Under the pieces are notes generated by a model. That model saw nothing but the letters and a program-made list of their open reading frames with translations. It was not told the DNA's origin and ran no database searches. Positions 1-8,850 of a stretch of DNA of 64,000 nt are shown piece by piece. Position numbers and translations under genes: made by a program. This DNA is from Orientia tsutsugamushi (GTDB taxonomy: Bacteria > Pseudomonadota > Alphaproteobacteria > Rickettsiales > Rickettsiaceae): assembly GCF_900327275.1 (NCBI RefSeq), contig NZ_LS398548.1:930001-994000 (forward strand), read 5' to 3'. Position 1 is the stretch's first letter. Every line of letters begins with the position of its first letter.

Positions 1-226
1 AGCGTTTTTTTCTAGCATAATTAACAGATATATTTGGAAAATTCCATAACTTAATTTTTCTATATACTCCTTTAATTGTTATCCCTAAATAAAGTGTTTT
101 AGTTTCTCCATACAATACTTCTAGAAATAAACCTTTGTCTTTAGTATCTCTGTATACATCTCTTTTTTCTTTTGGGGGCTTTATTTTACTTATAGCTATT
201 TGTGTAAAATATAATATCACTACCAT
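1..226 (-). CDS. int: Tyrosine integrase, N-terminal part (window edge)
   Basis: Reading the minus strand from an ATG at 226, preceded by a GGTGA ribosome site, gives an open frame of 75 codons running off the left edge. It contains the pattern of the phage-integrase N-terminal DUF4102 domain: a D-T-K-D-K-G-L-F-L-E-V start, then the G-E-T-K-T-L-Y-L-G core and a final N-Y-A-R-K. The same pattern occurs in the full integrase at 23003-24322. The catalytic domain is outside the window, so intactness is unknown. This is probably the integrase of a second RAGE lying to the left. Confidence 0.75.
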   Translation of the reverse strand, partial: MVVILYFTQIAISKIKPPKEKRDVYRDTKDKGLFLEVLYGETKTLYLGITIKGVYRKIKLWNFPNISVNYARKKR

Positions 227-725
227 AATAAATCACCTTTATTCAACTATTAATATTTAAGATTAGAAAAACAATCTGTTGTATGCTTTTTTTGAAAAAG
301 CAAGTTTTTTCGTAATAATTCAATAAAAAAATTAAATGATTTTTTAAATCTTTGCTTCAACTATAGATTATAGCAGCATTGCAATTTTAAGTCTTAGTTG
401 AAAAATCGCGAATTAATACTCATTTAGGGTGTATTTGTGCTGTATATGTTCTGATTTTTTTTAAACTATGTATACTTGCATTGACAAAAAATATAAATTC
501 AACTACTGTTAAACTAACGATATATTAAACATTAATAGTAGGTTTCATATACTTTACAGGTAATAGGACATTATTTTTTGCTGCTATCTATTAATTCACT
601 TTTTGTAAAAAGTGTTAATCATAGAACCTTCCAGTTCTTAGTTTTTGGTATATGCAATATTTTTCTTACAAAATCTATATTGTCCTATTCCATCTTCAAC
701 ACATTCTTTTTTCTAGCTCCAGTGT
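227..725. other. Intergenic stretch without a recognised gene
   Basis: About 500 AT-rich bases lie upstream of the partial integrase. I see no RNA gene. A 97-codon open frame starts at 578, but it has no recognisable domain and runs into the IS982-derived element at 726, so I treat it as chance. The segment could hold an end of the left RAGE, but I could not find a direct repeat to prove it. Confidence 0.4.
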
Positions 726-1083
726 ATAAACGTCAGTTTAGGATAAGAAAAAGTATGAAAGGTATAATACAAAAGGTCTACAAAAGATATTATGTAATAT
801 CTTTAAATATAGTTTCAATTAATAACAGGTTATTTATTGCTCACATGTCTGTAAATGCAATTTTAGAATAAGAAACAATTAGAAATATGTAATATACAAG
901 TGTTATAATGGTGAATGTTCAGGTTATTAAGTATAGTATTATGAAAGAATATTTGTAGAAATATGAGCAATAAATAAACGGTTATTAATTGATACTAGAG
1001 ATAATATATAATTATATATTATCTCTAGTATACCTTTTATTCACTACCTTTCATATTTTCTCTTATCTTAAATTAGCGTTTAT
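726..1083. mobile_element. IS982-derived miniature element (MITE-like)
   Basis: The left end reads ATAAACGTCAGTTTAGGATA and the right end is its imperfect reverse complement, ending TTAGCGTTTAT. These are the same termini that bound the IS982 copies at 2357-3343 and 16149. After the tips both arms carry related subterminal sequence (TATGAAAGGTA). The element is about 358 bp with no transposase. A perfect 40-bp palindrome lies at 992-1031. It looks like a non-autonomous derivative mobilised by an IS982 transposase. The termini are seen directly; mobility is inference. Confidence 0.65.
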
Positions 1084-1178
1084 AACTATGAAATGCTAAA
1101 AATTAATTTAGAGCAATGATAAATTTATTATATTTTTCTGATAAAAAGATGAAAGAAAAAGTAACATATCTAAATAGA

Positions 1179-1255
1179 TGGTGGGCTTGAGAAGACTTGA
1201 ACTTCCGACCTCACGTTTATCAGACGTGTGCTCTAACCAGCTGAGCTACAAACCC
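1179..1255 (-). tRNA. tRNA-Ile (GAT)
   Basis: The minus strand folds as a full cloverleaf. The acceptor GGGTTTG pairs with CAAGCCC, the D arm is GCTC/GAGC, the anticodon stem is CACGT/ACGTG with loop CTGATAA (anticodon GAT), and the T loop is TTCAAGT. The discriminator A is followed by an encoded CCA at 1181-1179. Confidence 0.95.
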
Positions 1256-1576
1256 ACTATTTTATATAACAAATAAGGCTTGATATTATCAAAAAACGTC
1301 ATTGTAATAACTTACACATATTTAATTGTAATATATTCCAATGATTTTAAGAATCAAATATTATTTTTTACACACAGTATAATAATGTTGATTTCATGTA
1401 AAAAAGTATAGGAATAGCAATAAAAAAATTATGTTCTTTATTTATATAGAACACATTTGTATTAAATACAGGCGTAATAAAAAAAATTGTTATTACGCCT
1501 GGAATAGATAGCATGTTAAAAATCAAGAAAAGATAAAATAATTTTATAAAAAAGATGTAAGTTTTTATAAAATTAT
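1256..1576. other. Intergenic stretch with one strong hairpin
   Basis: No gene was recognised. The only structure is an 11-bp perfect stem at 1470-1480/1490-1500 (AGGCGTAATAA with TTATTACGCCT) around a 9-nt A-rich loop. It lies beyond the 3' end of the group II intron remnant and could act as a terminator, but it lacks a clear T tract. Confidence 0.5.
1470..1500. terminator. Strong hairpin, possible bidirectional terminator
   Basis: A perfect 11-bp inverted repeat, AGGCGTAATAA / TTATTACGCCT, surrounds a 9-nt loop. Neither side has a long T tract, and the nearest genes are tRNA-Ile on the minus strand and the intron remnant. Confidence 0.4.
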
Positions 1577-1616
1577 TAAGCTAGCAGGTAAGCGCAGTAG
1601 CACTTTTTCTCCCAAA

Positions 1617-1650
1617 GAGCCGTACAAGCGAATTACTCCGCATACAACTC
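1617..1650 (-). ncRNA. Group II intron domain V
   Basis: On the minus strand a 34-nt hairpin starts GAGTTGTATGCGG, has a GTAA (GNRA) tetraloop and ends TTGTACGGCTC. This is the canonical size and form of group II intron domain V. The catalytic AGC triad near the 5' side reads AGT here, so catalysis is doubtful. It lies just downstream of the HNH-domain remnant of the intron-encoded protein, as expected for an intron 3' end. Confidence 0.75.
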
Positions 1651-2027
1651 AAGCATATGATGTATATGAACATTTTCACCATTATCTGTTAAATCAAAAC
1701 AAATAAGACATTTACCTTTTTGTTTACACCAAAGAATCTACCTGATTTTAAACAAGCACTTAGGGATATCAGCTTGACATTTTTATGCAAATATTCTCTA
1801 AGTTTTAAATTATTATGAAAAGATTTACCTTTGACTAGAGTATATCGTTTAATCATTGTTCATTGTAATTTCTATAGATATAGATCTTTTATTCTCTCAA
1901 TATTCCATGAGAGACTTTTTTTTCCATTCTATTAATATTCATTTTTTAAACAACTTTATAGAGCCTTTAGACTGTTTAACTAGTAAAGCTACACTTCTTC
2001 TTGTACTATTGATGTTATATTGTTGAA

Positions 2028-2172
2028 TAGACCTCTGTCGAAACTGGTTAATGTAGTTCAAAATTATTGCTGATAAATATCGAAATAGACGTAAAAGATT
2101 CGGTCTTAGATTTAATTTGATCTCTGGCATTTATAATTTTGAACTACATTAACCAGTTTCGACAGAGGTCTA
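2028..2172. mobile_element. 145-bp palindromic MITE, copy 1
   Basis: The ends are TAGACCTCTGTCGAAACTGG and its exact reverse complement, and the terminal inverted repeat extends through TAGTTCAAAATTA. The interior equals the terminal part of the IS5-family elements at 16529 and 21553, with remnants of the transposase 3' end. It is inserted in the group II intron RT gene. Confidence 0.8.
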
Positions 2173-2356
2173 TTATTAAATCCCATAAAATCAAAACCTT
2201 CATTAATATGAAGTATCCTGGTTTTTTTTGACAATTCTAAGCGTCTTATACTTAACCAACCATTAATAATGCTTTTGGCTGTGATACATAAGCTTTCAAA
2301 GTTAGCACAAATTACAAAATCATCTACGTATCTTACTAAAGCATATTTAGATTTAT

Positions 2357-3343
2357 AACGTCAATTTAGGATAAGGAGTCAAGAGAAGAAGAAGAGATAA
2401 GATTAGGATTAAGTTGTAGATAGGATAACTAGCAAGAGAAGCAATTATATGAACAAAGAAATTAAGAGGAGAACGGTGTCTAGTATCTCTAAATGGATAT
2501 GTTTTTTTAGTACATTAAAAACAGACTCAATTAAAGAACGTTTATTTAATAACCGCTTATCTTGTATATCCAATAAATATGTTTTCATATCTTTACGAAG
2601 ATTAGTAAATAAACGTAGACCATTGGTCAGCAGTTGATGAAATAACTCCTTAGATATGTAGGCTTTATCACCAAACAATTTACCAGATAGGCCTTCAGAA
2701 AAAACTGAAGCCATAGATAGGTCGCTTTTATTGCCTTTAGTAATTTTAACTGATATTATTTCGCCTTTGTTATTGATTATAAGATGAAGCTTAAAGCCTA
2801 AGAACCAGCCATAACTACTTTTACCAATTTTAGAAATTCTGTTGAAAACTCTATTACTGGAAATGCTTTTGTTATGACAAATTGCTAACTTTGTAGAATC
2901 GATGTAATATATACCAGTCTCTTCTCCTTTCAGATAATGCATTAATATGACTAATGGTAGCAACATTCTAGACCACAGTTGTATTATCATACTATAGCTT
3001 GGTAAACAAAAGTATCTTTTATACTTATGACTCAAGTAATATAGATAATAATTTTTACAATCCTTGCATGGAGACAAATAAAAATATATCACTACTGTTA
3101 ATAACTCAGCTAAGGACAACTTTCCATCTCTGTTCCTTTGATTGCTACTTGGCATTAATCTCTTTCTTTTCCACTCTTGATATATCTTGCAAAAATTATC
3201 TATTAAATAGTATACTGTTATAATACATTTTTTCATGTTGAGTTATTCCTTTTTTATTTAAATTTTTTTATAACTCAGCATTCTCTCTTTGTATACTTTT
3301 TATTCACTACCTTTCATATTGCCACTTATCCTAAATTGGCGTT
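2357..3343 (-). mobile_element. IS982-family insertion sequence
   Basis: The element is bounded by terminal inverted repeats: AACGTCAATTTAGGATAAG at 2357-2375 and its near reverse complement CTTATCCTAAATTGGCGTT at 3325-3343. It encodes one transposase on the minus strand and is inserted into the group II intron remnant. Confidence 0.8.
2445..3236 (-). pseudogene. IS982-family transposase, frameshifted near C-terminus
   Basis: The frame of 263 codons carries the IS982/DDE signatures: first Asp in Y-Y-I-D-S-T, the G-W-F-L-G-F-K-L-H-L block, second Asp in G-D-K-A-Y-I and the Glu in R-S-L-I-E-S-V-F-N-V-L-K. After K-K-H-I-H-L-E-I the frame is lost. In the next frame the family-typical R-H-R-S-P-L-N-F-F-V-H-I-I-A-S continues, so a single-base indel near 2491 has replaced the natural C-terminus. 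All three catalytic acids precede the shift. A programmed shift cannot be excluded but is less likely. Confidence 0.8.
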
Positions 3344-3393
3344 GTTTAAGGCCAATTTTCTGTTGAACAGGTTTATACACTTTAGTCTTAGAA

Positions 3394-3538
3394 TAGACCT
3401 CTTTTGAAACTGGTTAACGTAGTTCAAAATTATTGCTGATAAATATTGAAATAGACGTAAAAGATTCGGTCTTAGATTTAATTTGATCTCTGGCATTTAT
3501 AATTTTGATCTACCTTAACCAGTTTCAAAAGAGGTCTA
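3394..3538. mobile_element. 145-bp palindromic MITE, copy 2
   Basis: It has the same length and organisation as copy 1: ends TAGACCTCTTTTGAAACTGG and its reverse complement, interior matching the IS5-family terminus. It differs from copy 1 at scattered bases. The two arms changed together at the GTCGAAA/TTTGAAA position, so each copy stays palindromic. It lies between two pieces of the group II RT remnant. Confidence 0.8.
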
Positions 3539-3720
3539 ATATGAACTTATCTAAAGCAATTAACTTCTACGTCATTTTCCACTTGCTTTTAGTTACTCTT
3601 CTAACTGCAATTGCCTTACTGCTAAAAGAATGGATAAGTGAACGTTGCAAAGCTTATGCTTTATTACATTTACTTCAGTCTATATTGGACTAATGTATTC
3701 TATTGTCAGCAAATGCACTA

Positions 3721-4182
3721 ACTGTATTTACAACTATCATCTGCTTTTCTCATTTAAAAATTTCATCAAGTTCTCTCATAGTAAGAGACCATAACATAAG
3801 TTTACTTACTTTCATGTAGAATGATGTTTCAACTCCTATTTACATTATTACAAAATAGCTTTCGATTTTTCTGTTCTTCTATACTTGCACCTTCATCAGG
3901 TTATCTTACGGATCACTTTTCCAATTGGAAAAGATACATGCTTACTGTGTTCTGTCTATATGATATAAATTGGTTAGGTTCTATCTATCTGTCTGTGATC
4001 GTCTAGTCTATGCATCGCTAGAAAACAAGGCAGATAACCATATCTCCTATTCTTGTCCTTCTCTTTCCTTATCCTAATCTTGCGCTAAAAAGATTGATTT
4101 ATAACTATGCTTCTTTGCTTCTCAGTTATCTTAATCTGGTGTTTATATCAATCTATGATTATTGAAGTTAAAAGTTAGTAAC
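3721..4182. other. Intergenic debris with IS982-like ends
   Basis: No gene was recognised. Near 4068-4090 and 4128-4148 there are sequences resembling the IS982 right end (TTATCCTAATCT and TTATCTTAATCTGGTGTTTAT). This suggests decayed copies or solo ends. A 61-codon frame at 3821 has no recognisable domain. Confidence 0.4.
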
Positions 4183-4392
4183 CTATATAGCTTTTTTTAT
4201 ATTTGTTTTTGCGTATAAAGAATCAAGTTTTTTTCTAAAGAAAAAACCAAATATTCTTGCTATAATACTAATTATACAGCTGCCCACCATCGGTATAAAG
4301 AAATAATTAACAATAAAAACTAATGGGTTAAATACAGTTGTCATGATAATCAATAGTATTAATACAGTTAAAGTAAGAAAACATTGTTGCAT
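4183..4392 (-). CDS. Small hydrophobic membrane protein
   Basis: The 69-residue protein has two hydrophobic segments, roughly residues 5-20 and 22-48, separated by an N-P. It ends in a basic tail (F-F-F-R-K-K then K-K-A-I). I do not recognise a family. It lies 68 bp downstream of the antiporter operon on the same strand and may be co-transcribed with it. The coordinated hydrophobic pattern favours a real gene, but small AT-rich frames can mimic this. Confidence 0.45.
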   Translation of the reverse strand: MQQCFLTLTVLILLIIMTTVFNPLVFIVNYFFIPMVGSCIISIIARIFGFFFRKKLDSLYAKTNIKKAI

Positions 4393-4460
4393 TTTAAATC
4401 TTCGTCCATCAATCTAATATTATAGCAATATACTGATAGTTGACAGTTCTGTCAATCATG

Positions 4461-5933
4461 TTACATTATTAGAGCATTAATAATAGGAATTAATACAACT
4501 AGACTAGCACATGATACCGTGCTATAAAGCATATGTTTAGGTATCATCTGTTCTGAATGAATGTTATTTGTAGAGTTAATATTACATTCATTATCTATTT
4601 TGCTATAGGCAGTTTTTATTATTTTTGATAAATACAAGCATGAAGTTATTCCTGAAAAAACTGTAATAGCGATTACTAAATAATTATGTTCATTTGCTGC
4701 TTCTAGGATTATATGATGTTTACTGAAAAAGCCTGCTAATGGTGGTATGCCTATTAATGATAAACTTCCTATTGTTAGGCATGATGTTATTATAGGAGCT
4801 TTATAAGACATTGATGTTAAATCTTCAACATTAGTACATTTACTAATTGTATATAAACAACCTGCAGAATAGAATACTGTAATCTTACCTATTGAATGAG
4901 CAATTATGTGAGTAATAGTAGCAAGTAAAGATTCATGGCTATTCATAAATGCTGTTAAAGCTATTATACCTAAGTTAGATATAGTTGAGTAAGCCAAAAT
5001 TCTTTTTATATTAGTTTGAAATAATGCCTTTATGCTGGTATATACAATTCCATATCCTATAAAATACTGTATATAATTTAATAACCATGTTTCCTTTCCT
5101 AATACTGAGAGGATTCCAGTTATCAAGCAAAAAATACCAACATTAACAACTGCAACAGCATGTAAAATTGCGCTTACTGGATATGGAGCTATCATAGCAG
5201 GTGGAAGCCAGCTATGAAAAGGGACAATAGCTGCTTTAGCAGTACCACACAATATACATAATGCCAAAATAACAGGACTTACTTGTAATAGAGTACGGAA
5301 TTGTAATATGTTAGCAATTTCTACAAAATCTGTTGTACTATATTGATATTGCAAAACTACTAAAGTTGGCATTAAAAATAGTAAAGATGGTAAATATAAT
5401 CCTTGAGTATATTTACTTAAAACTTTGCTAGTTCTATGAGAAGTTACGTGTCTTATTAATGGAATTGTAGCAAAGGTTAAAAGTTCGTAACATATCAACA
5501 TAGTAAAAAAATTAGCAGAACATACAATATAGTTACTAATTAATATACATAGATTAGTGCAAAGTAAAAATTTAGCCTGATTTGGCTCACTATGAGCTTT
5601 CAAAAAACCAATAGTATATATAATTGATATTGGCCACAATATTGCTATTAGTAAAAGTATGTTACTACCTAATAAACTTAATCTTAAGCTAAAATCAAAT
5701 GATCCGATACTGAAAATAGTAGTATAGTGCTCATACCCAGCTTTATAACTAAAATACAATAGTATTGCATTAATAGCATGCAATATGGATATTGCAAACA
5801 TTAATATTTCTTTAATAAAATTTTTGCGAATCAGAAATGGAATAATTAAATTCCATATACCTACTATACCGATTATAGTAAATGGAATATAGCATATCAT
5901 GTCGTTGTATAATAAAATAATGTTTTTAAGCAT
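4461..5933 (-). CDS. Mrp/NuoL-M-type proton antiporter subunit (second large subunit)
   Basis: A 490-residue polytopic membrane protein of the proton-translocating NuoL/M/N-MrpA/D family. The central signature is A-K-A-A-I-V-P-F-H-S-W-L-P followed by P-V-S-A-I-L-H-A, typical of the NuoL/MrpA-like half channel. It also has K-R-I-L-A-Y-S-T-I-S-N-L-G and a late S-L-I-G-I-P-P-L-A-G-F-F-S-K. It is the last gene of a minus-strand operon, 9 bp after mnhD. The likely role is proton/Na+ exchange in the inner membrane as part of the complex. Whether it stands for the N-terminal part of MrpA or is a second MrpD cannot be settled from sequence reading alone. Confidence 0.85.
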   Translation of the reverse strand: MLKNIILLYNDMICYIPFTIIGIVGIWNLIIPFLIRKNFIKEILMFAISILHAINAILLYFSYKAGYEHYTTIFSIGSFDFSLRLSLLGSNILLLIAILWPISIIYTIGFLKAHSEPNQAKFLLCTNLCILISNYIVCSANFFTMLICYELLTFATIPLIRHVTSHRTSKVLSKYTQGLYLPSLLFLMPTLVVLQYQYSTTDFVEIANILQFRTLLQVSPVILALCILCGTAKAAIVPFHSWLPPAMIAPYPVSAILHAVAVVNVGIFCLITGILSVLGKETWLLNYIQYFIGYGIVYTSIKALFQTNIKRILAYSTISNLGIIALTAFMNSHESLLATITHIIAHSIGKITVFYSAGCLYTISKCTNVEDLTSMSYKAPIITSCLTIGSLSLIGIPPLAGFFSKHHIILEAANEHNYLVIAITVFSGITSCLYLSKIIKTAYSKIDNECNINSTNNIHSEQMIPKHMLYSTVSCASLVVLIPIINALIM

Positions 5934-5942
5934 TTATAAAAC

Positions 5943-7433
5943 TCACATGATTTTTGGTAGAAAAAACGGCTTTAAGTATACTAATAAGTGATTGTAAAAT
6001 ATTAGCATCAAATAGCTGATAATAGTTAAAATTATTGCTACGCTGTTGTTACCATTAAGTGTAAAGCTACTATGAGAAGTTTGCTGAGTAGAATATAGAT
6101 AATGAAAAATTTTATAATGATAATTAAAACTCATGCAGCTACTAATAGCCAAGATTATTATACCAAAATAGCCAAGTGACTGTAAAACTGTTAAAAAAAT
6201 GTTTAATTTATTAACAAAGCCAATAGTTAGTGGTAATCCCAAGTTGCTGATTAAAGCTAATGTAAATAATATACCAAACACTGGATAAGTCGATCCAATA
6301 CCTGCAATATGTTTAAGCTCGCTATCATGATAATGTACTTCTATTCTGCTAATTAAAGAATATATTATAGATTTAAGTATACAACTAGTTAACAATATAA
6401 CAATAATTTGCGCCCCAATAGTGGAGCTTTGTATATTAAATGCCATTAGAGATATGTAACTTGTTTCTGCTAATACAGAATATGCCATAATTGATTTGAG
6501 GTTGCTTTGTTGAACAGCATAACAAGAACAAAAAATTGCTCCTGCTAACCCTAGGGCATTGATTATATAATATGAATGCAAGGTATTAATATTAGTAATT
6601 CCAATAATTTGATAGACAAAATATAGTAGAATATAAAATCCAACCATACATGAAATTGGAGCAAAATATGATAAAATTACTGAAGAAGTATATTTATAAG
6701 TACTAATAAGCCATGAACTCATAGGAAACATAGCTACCTTTAATAAGCATCCAGTAATATAAAACATTATTGCTGCAATTAAGGTTTTTGTACGTTGTTG
6801 TGGTAACCTGGAAATTATATCAGTAATATTCAAGCTGCCGGTATTACTCAATATGAATCCTATAGCAATAAGTATAAAAGTAGCACCAATAGTACCAAGT
6901 ATTAAATAATTAATACTACCAATTAAAGCTCGCTTATCAACTCCCTGAGAAACCAAAGTATAACTTGCTAATGAAGCAATTTCTATAAAAACGTAAATAT
7001 TAAATAAATCATTACTGAGAATAATACCACAAAATCCTGTGTGCAATAATAGTAAGATGGAATATAGTAAATGAGATCGAGATGGATTAAGAGATGATAA
7101 TAAGTTTGTTTTTATGAGCTGAGAATTAAATGTTAGTAATAAAAATAGAATGAAATAACTAAAAACGATAATTATTTGATTAACCTGATCAACTCGATAT
7201 TCTATACCTATCGGTGCCTGCCAATTACCAATTGCATAAAAATATGGAGGGGAATTTATCATTGATAATACCCCATATATTCCTAATATTATTCCTAATA
7301 TTGCACATAAACGCGATACTATTAGTGCTGACTCAACTTTTTTATATAATACTACTATTAAACTGCCAAAAAATGGTATTAAAACTTCTAATATCACTAA
7401 ATGATCTTTAACAGCTTGAAAAATATTACTCAT
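5943..7433 (-). CDS. mnhD: Na+/H+ antiporter subunit D
   Basis: A 496-residue polytopic membrane protein. It contains the MrpD/NuoN-like block C-L-L-K-V-A-M-F-P-M-S-S-W-L, then S-S-V-I-L-S-Y-F-A-P-I-S, and N-L-K-S-I-M-A-Y-S-V-L-A-E-T-S-Y. Its start overlaps the end of mnhC by 8 bp, indicating translational coupling. It is expected to form one of the proton-conducting modules of the Mrp complex. Length is as usual for MnhD. Confidence 0.88.
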   Translation of the reverse strand: MSNIFQAVKDHLVILEVLIPFFGSLIVVLYKKVESALIVSRLCAILGIILGIYGVLSMINSPPYFYAIGNWQAPIGIEYRVDQVNQIIIVFSYFILFLLLTFNSQLIKTNLLSSLNPSRSHLLYSILLLLHTGFCGIILSNDLFNIYVFIEIASLASYTLVSQGVDKRALIGSINYLILGTIGATFILIAIGFILSNTGSLNITDIISRLPQQRTKTLIAAIMFYITGCLLKVAMFPMSSWLISTYKYTSSVILSYFAPISCMVGFYILLYFVYQIIGITNINTLHSYYIINALGLAGAIFCSCYAVQQSNLKSIMAYSVLAETSYISLMAFNIQSSTIGAQIIVILLTSCILKSIIYSLISRIEVHYHDSELKHIAGIGSTYPVFGILFTLALISNLGLPLTIGFVNKLNIFLTVLQSLGYFGIIILAISSCMSFNYHYKIFHYLYSTQQTSHSSFTLNGNNSVAIILTIISYLMLIFYNHLLVYLKPFFLPKIM

Positions 7434-7827
7434 CTGGCTTTAGCTCCATTTTCTGTAGCTCTAATAGAATATCATTTTCATTACAGCTATTAAAACTTTG
7501 GTAAATTTGACGAATGATACTAAGACTTACAGACATAGTTGCTATACCTACAACAATAGCAGTTAGCATTAATACATGTGATACAGGGCTAGAATAAGTA
7601 ATAGATGAACAATGTTGAGATAGTTGGTTAAAACATTGATCTATTGGCACTATTCCTTCTTTAGCTTTTGCAAGAGCTATATAAAAAATCAAGACAGCAT
7701 TTTGAAATACTGCTAAGCCAATGGTTTTCTTAACGTAATTATAACTGCTAAGAATTATATATAACCCTAAGGATAACAATACTGCAGAACAAAAATAAAT
7801 TAACTTACTTGTTAGTATCATAATCAT
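7426..7827 (-). CDS. mnhC: Na+/H+ antiporter subunit C (NuoK-like)
   Basis: The 133-residue protein has three hydrophobic helices and the NuoK/MnhC patterns L-G-L-Y-I-I-L-S, K-T-I-G-L-A-V-F-Q-N-A-V and V-L-M-L-T-A-I-V-V-G-I-A. It overlaps both neighbours (mnhB by 23 bp, mnhD by 8 bp), consistent with a tight operon. An insertion of polar residues between helices 2 and 3 (K-A-K-E-G-I-V-P-I-D and on) is the usual position of the variable loop. Confidence 0.85.
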   Translation of the reverse strand: MIMILTSKLIYFCSAVLLSLGLYIILSSYNYVKKTIGLAVFQNAVLIFYIALAKAKEGIVPIDQCFNQLSQHCSSITYSSPVSHVLMLTAIVVGIATMSVSLSIIRQIYQSFNSCNENDILLELQKMELKPDE

Positions 7828-8239
7828 TATTAATTACAAATACATAATAAATAATCAATAAGCTAGCGGTTACTGCTATACCTACACCTAATTCAACGAT
7901 AAAAATACCTAATGACTGACTATACTTGGTACATGTTATTACATAATAATTTAAGTAATTCTTGCCATAAAATAGTGCTAGTAACCCTGTTAATCCATAT
8001 ATCATTACTCCTAAAGCGCCTATAATACTAAGTGGTAGAATTGCTAGTTTATATTTAATTAGTTGTTGTGGATAGATAATATCATACCCAATTACTGCAG
8101 AAGCAAGTATAGCACCAGCTTGAAAGCCACCTCCAGGAGAAACTTCACCATTAATTTGAATATATAATGCAAAAAGCAATATATATGGTGTAATAATTTT
8201 AGCAATAATTGAAGCTACAATAATATTGTTATTTTGCAT
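7805..8239 (-). CDS. mnhB: Na+/H+ antiporter subunit B
   Basis: A 144-residue protein with four predicted membrane helices and the MnhB signature P-G-G-G-F-Q-A-G-A-I-L-A-S-A. The start is set by the ATG at 8239, 20 bp after the previous gene. It belongs to the same operon as mnhC and mnhD. Confidence 0.88.
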   Translation of the reverse strand: MQNNNIIVASIIAKIITPYILLFALYIQINGEVSPGGGFQAGAILASAVIGYDIIYPQQLIKYKLAILPLSIIGALGVMIYGLTGLLALFYGKNYLNYYVITCTKYSQSLGIFIVELGVGIAVTASLLIIYYVFVINNDYDTNK

Positions 8240-8259
8240 AGAAACCTGTTTTCAATTTA

Positions 8260-8850
8260 TTATTGATTAGTTTTTTTGTTAGCAAAAATTAAAATTACTG
8301 ATATTCCAGCACAAAGGATTACTGTAGTCTCTCCTAAAGTATCATATCCTCTATAGCTAGCTAGTATAGCAGCTACAAATGATGGAATGCCAATTTGTTC
8401 TGTAGTATTATTAATATAGTATTTTGAAATATGTTGATGCATTGGCGTTGATAGTTGACCAAAATCAGGCAGATCATAACAAACTAACATAAAGCATACT
8501 GCAAACAGTATACATACTAAGCTGCAAAGTATATTTTTATATACTGGTAACTTTTCTGCTGAGTTAAAACTAAGTTGTAGTTTCTTAGCTATTTTTAATA
8601 ATATTGCAGTGGATAGACAAGCTCCAAGAGATGCTTCAGTCATTGCTACATCTGGAGCATCCATTAATAAGTAGCATATGCAAATAATTAAGCTAGATAA
8701 TGACATTAGCAATATAGATTTTAGCAAATTAAAGCTTAGTGCTAAATATATATTTACTATAATTAACAAAAAACAGAATATGTATAAAAATATGTTAGCA
8801 ATATTAAATTCTAGAGGTAAATTTGGAAAATAATTAGCAGATAGCATCAT
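8260..8850 (-). CDS. MbhD/MbhE-like subunit (C-terminal MrpA equivalent)
   Basis: The 196-residue protein holds a DUF4040/MbhD-like block (D-A-P-D-V-A-M-T-E-A-S-L-G-A) in the first half. A second block, Y-R-G-Y-D-T-L-G-E-T-T-V-I-L, is typical of MbhE or the extreme C-terminus of MrpA. It is therefore a fused MbhD-MbhE, as if the C-terminal part of MrpA were a separate gene. Its start overlaps the stop of mnhG by 4 bp (ATGA arrangement). Confidence 0.8.
   Translation of the reverse strand: MMLSANYFPNLPLEFNIANIFLYIFCFLLIIVNIYLALSFNLLKSILLMSLSSLIICICYLLMDAPDVAMTEASLGACLSTAILLKIAKKLQLSFNSAEKLPVYKNILCSLVCILFAVCFMLVCYDLPDFGQLSTPMHQHISKYYINNTTEQIGIPSFVAAILASYRGYDTLGETTVILCAGISVILIFANKKTNQ

Larger units (their letters stand above)
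1577..3720 (-). pseudogene. Group II intron with broken RT-maturase-HNH gene
   Basis: Minus-strand fragments fall in the right order for a group II intron-encoded protein. Positions 3565-3700 give an N-terminal L-Q-R-S-L-I-H-S-F-S-S-K-A-I-A-V-R-R-V-T block with stop codons on both sides. Positions 2173-2356 give the reverse-transcriptase core R-Y-V-D-D-F-V-I-C-A and a later F-D-F-M-G-F-N. Positions 1939-2027 continue it. Near 1800-1860 lies I-K-R-Y-T-L-V-K-G-K. Near 1660-1730 is an HNH-like segment C-K-Q-K-G-K-C-L-I-C followed by H-I-H-H. Part of the palm is deleted. The gene is interrupted by MITEs at 2028-2172 and 3394-3538 and by IS982 at 2357-3343, so it is dead. Confidence 0.75.

Noticed and set aside
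578-871. 97-codon open frame
   Set aside because: It crosses the edge of the IS982-derived miniature element, has no recognisable domain and no ribosome site.
3505-3693. 62-codon plus-strand frame
   Set aside because: It runs across MITE copy 2 and is the shadow of the group II RT N-terminal remnant on the minus strand.
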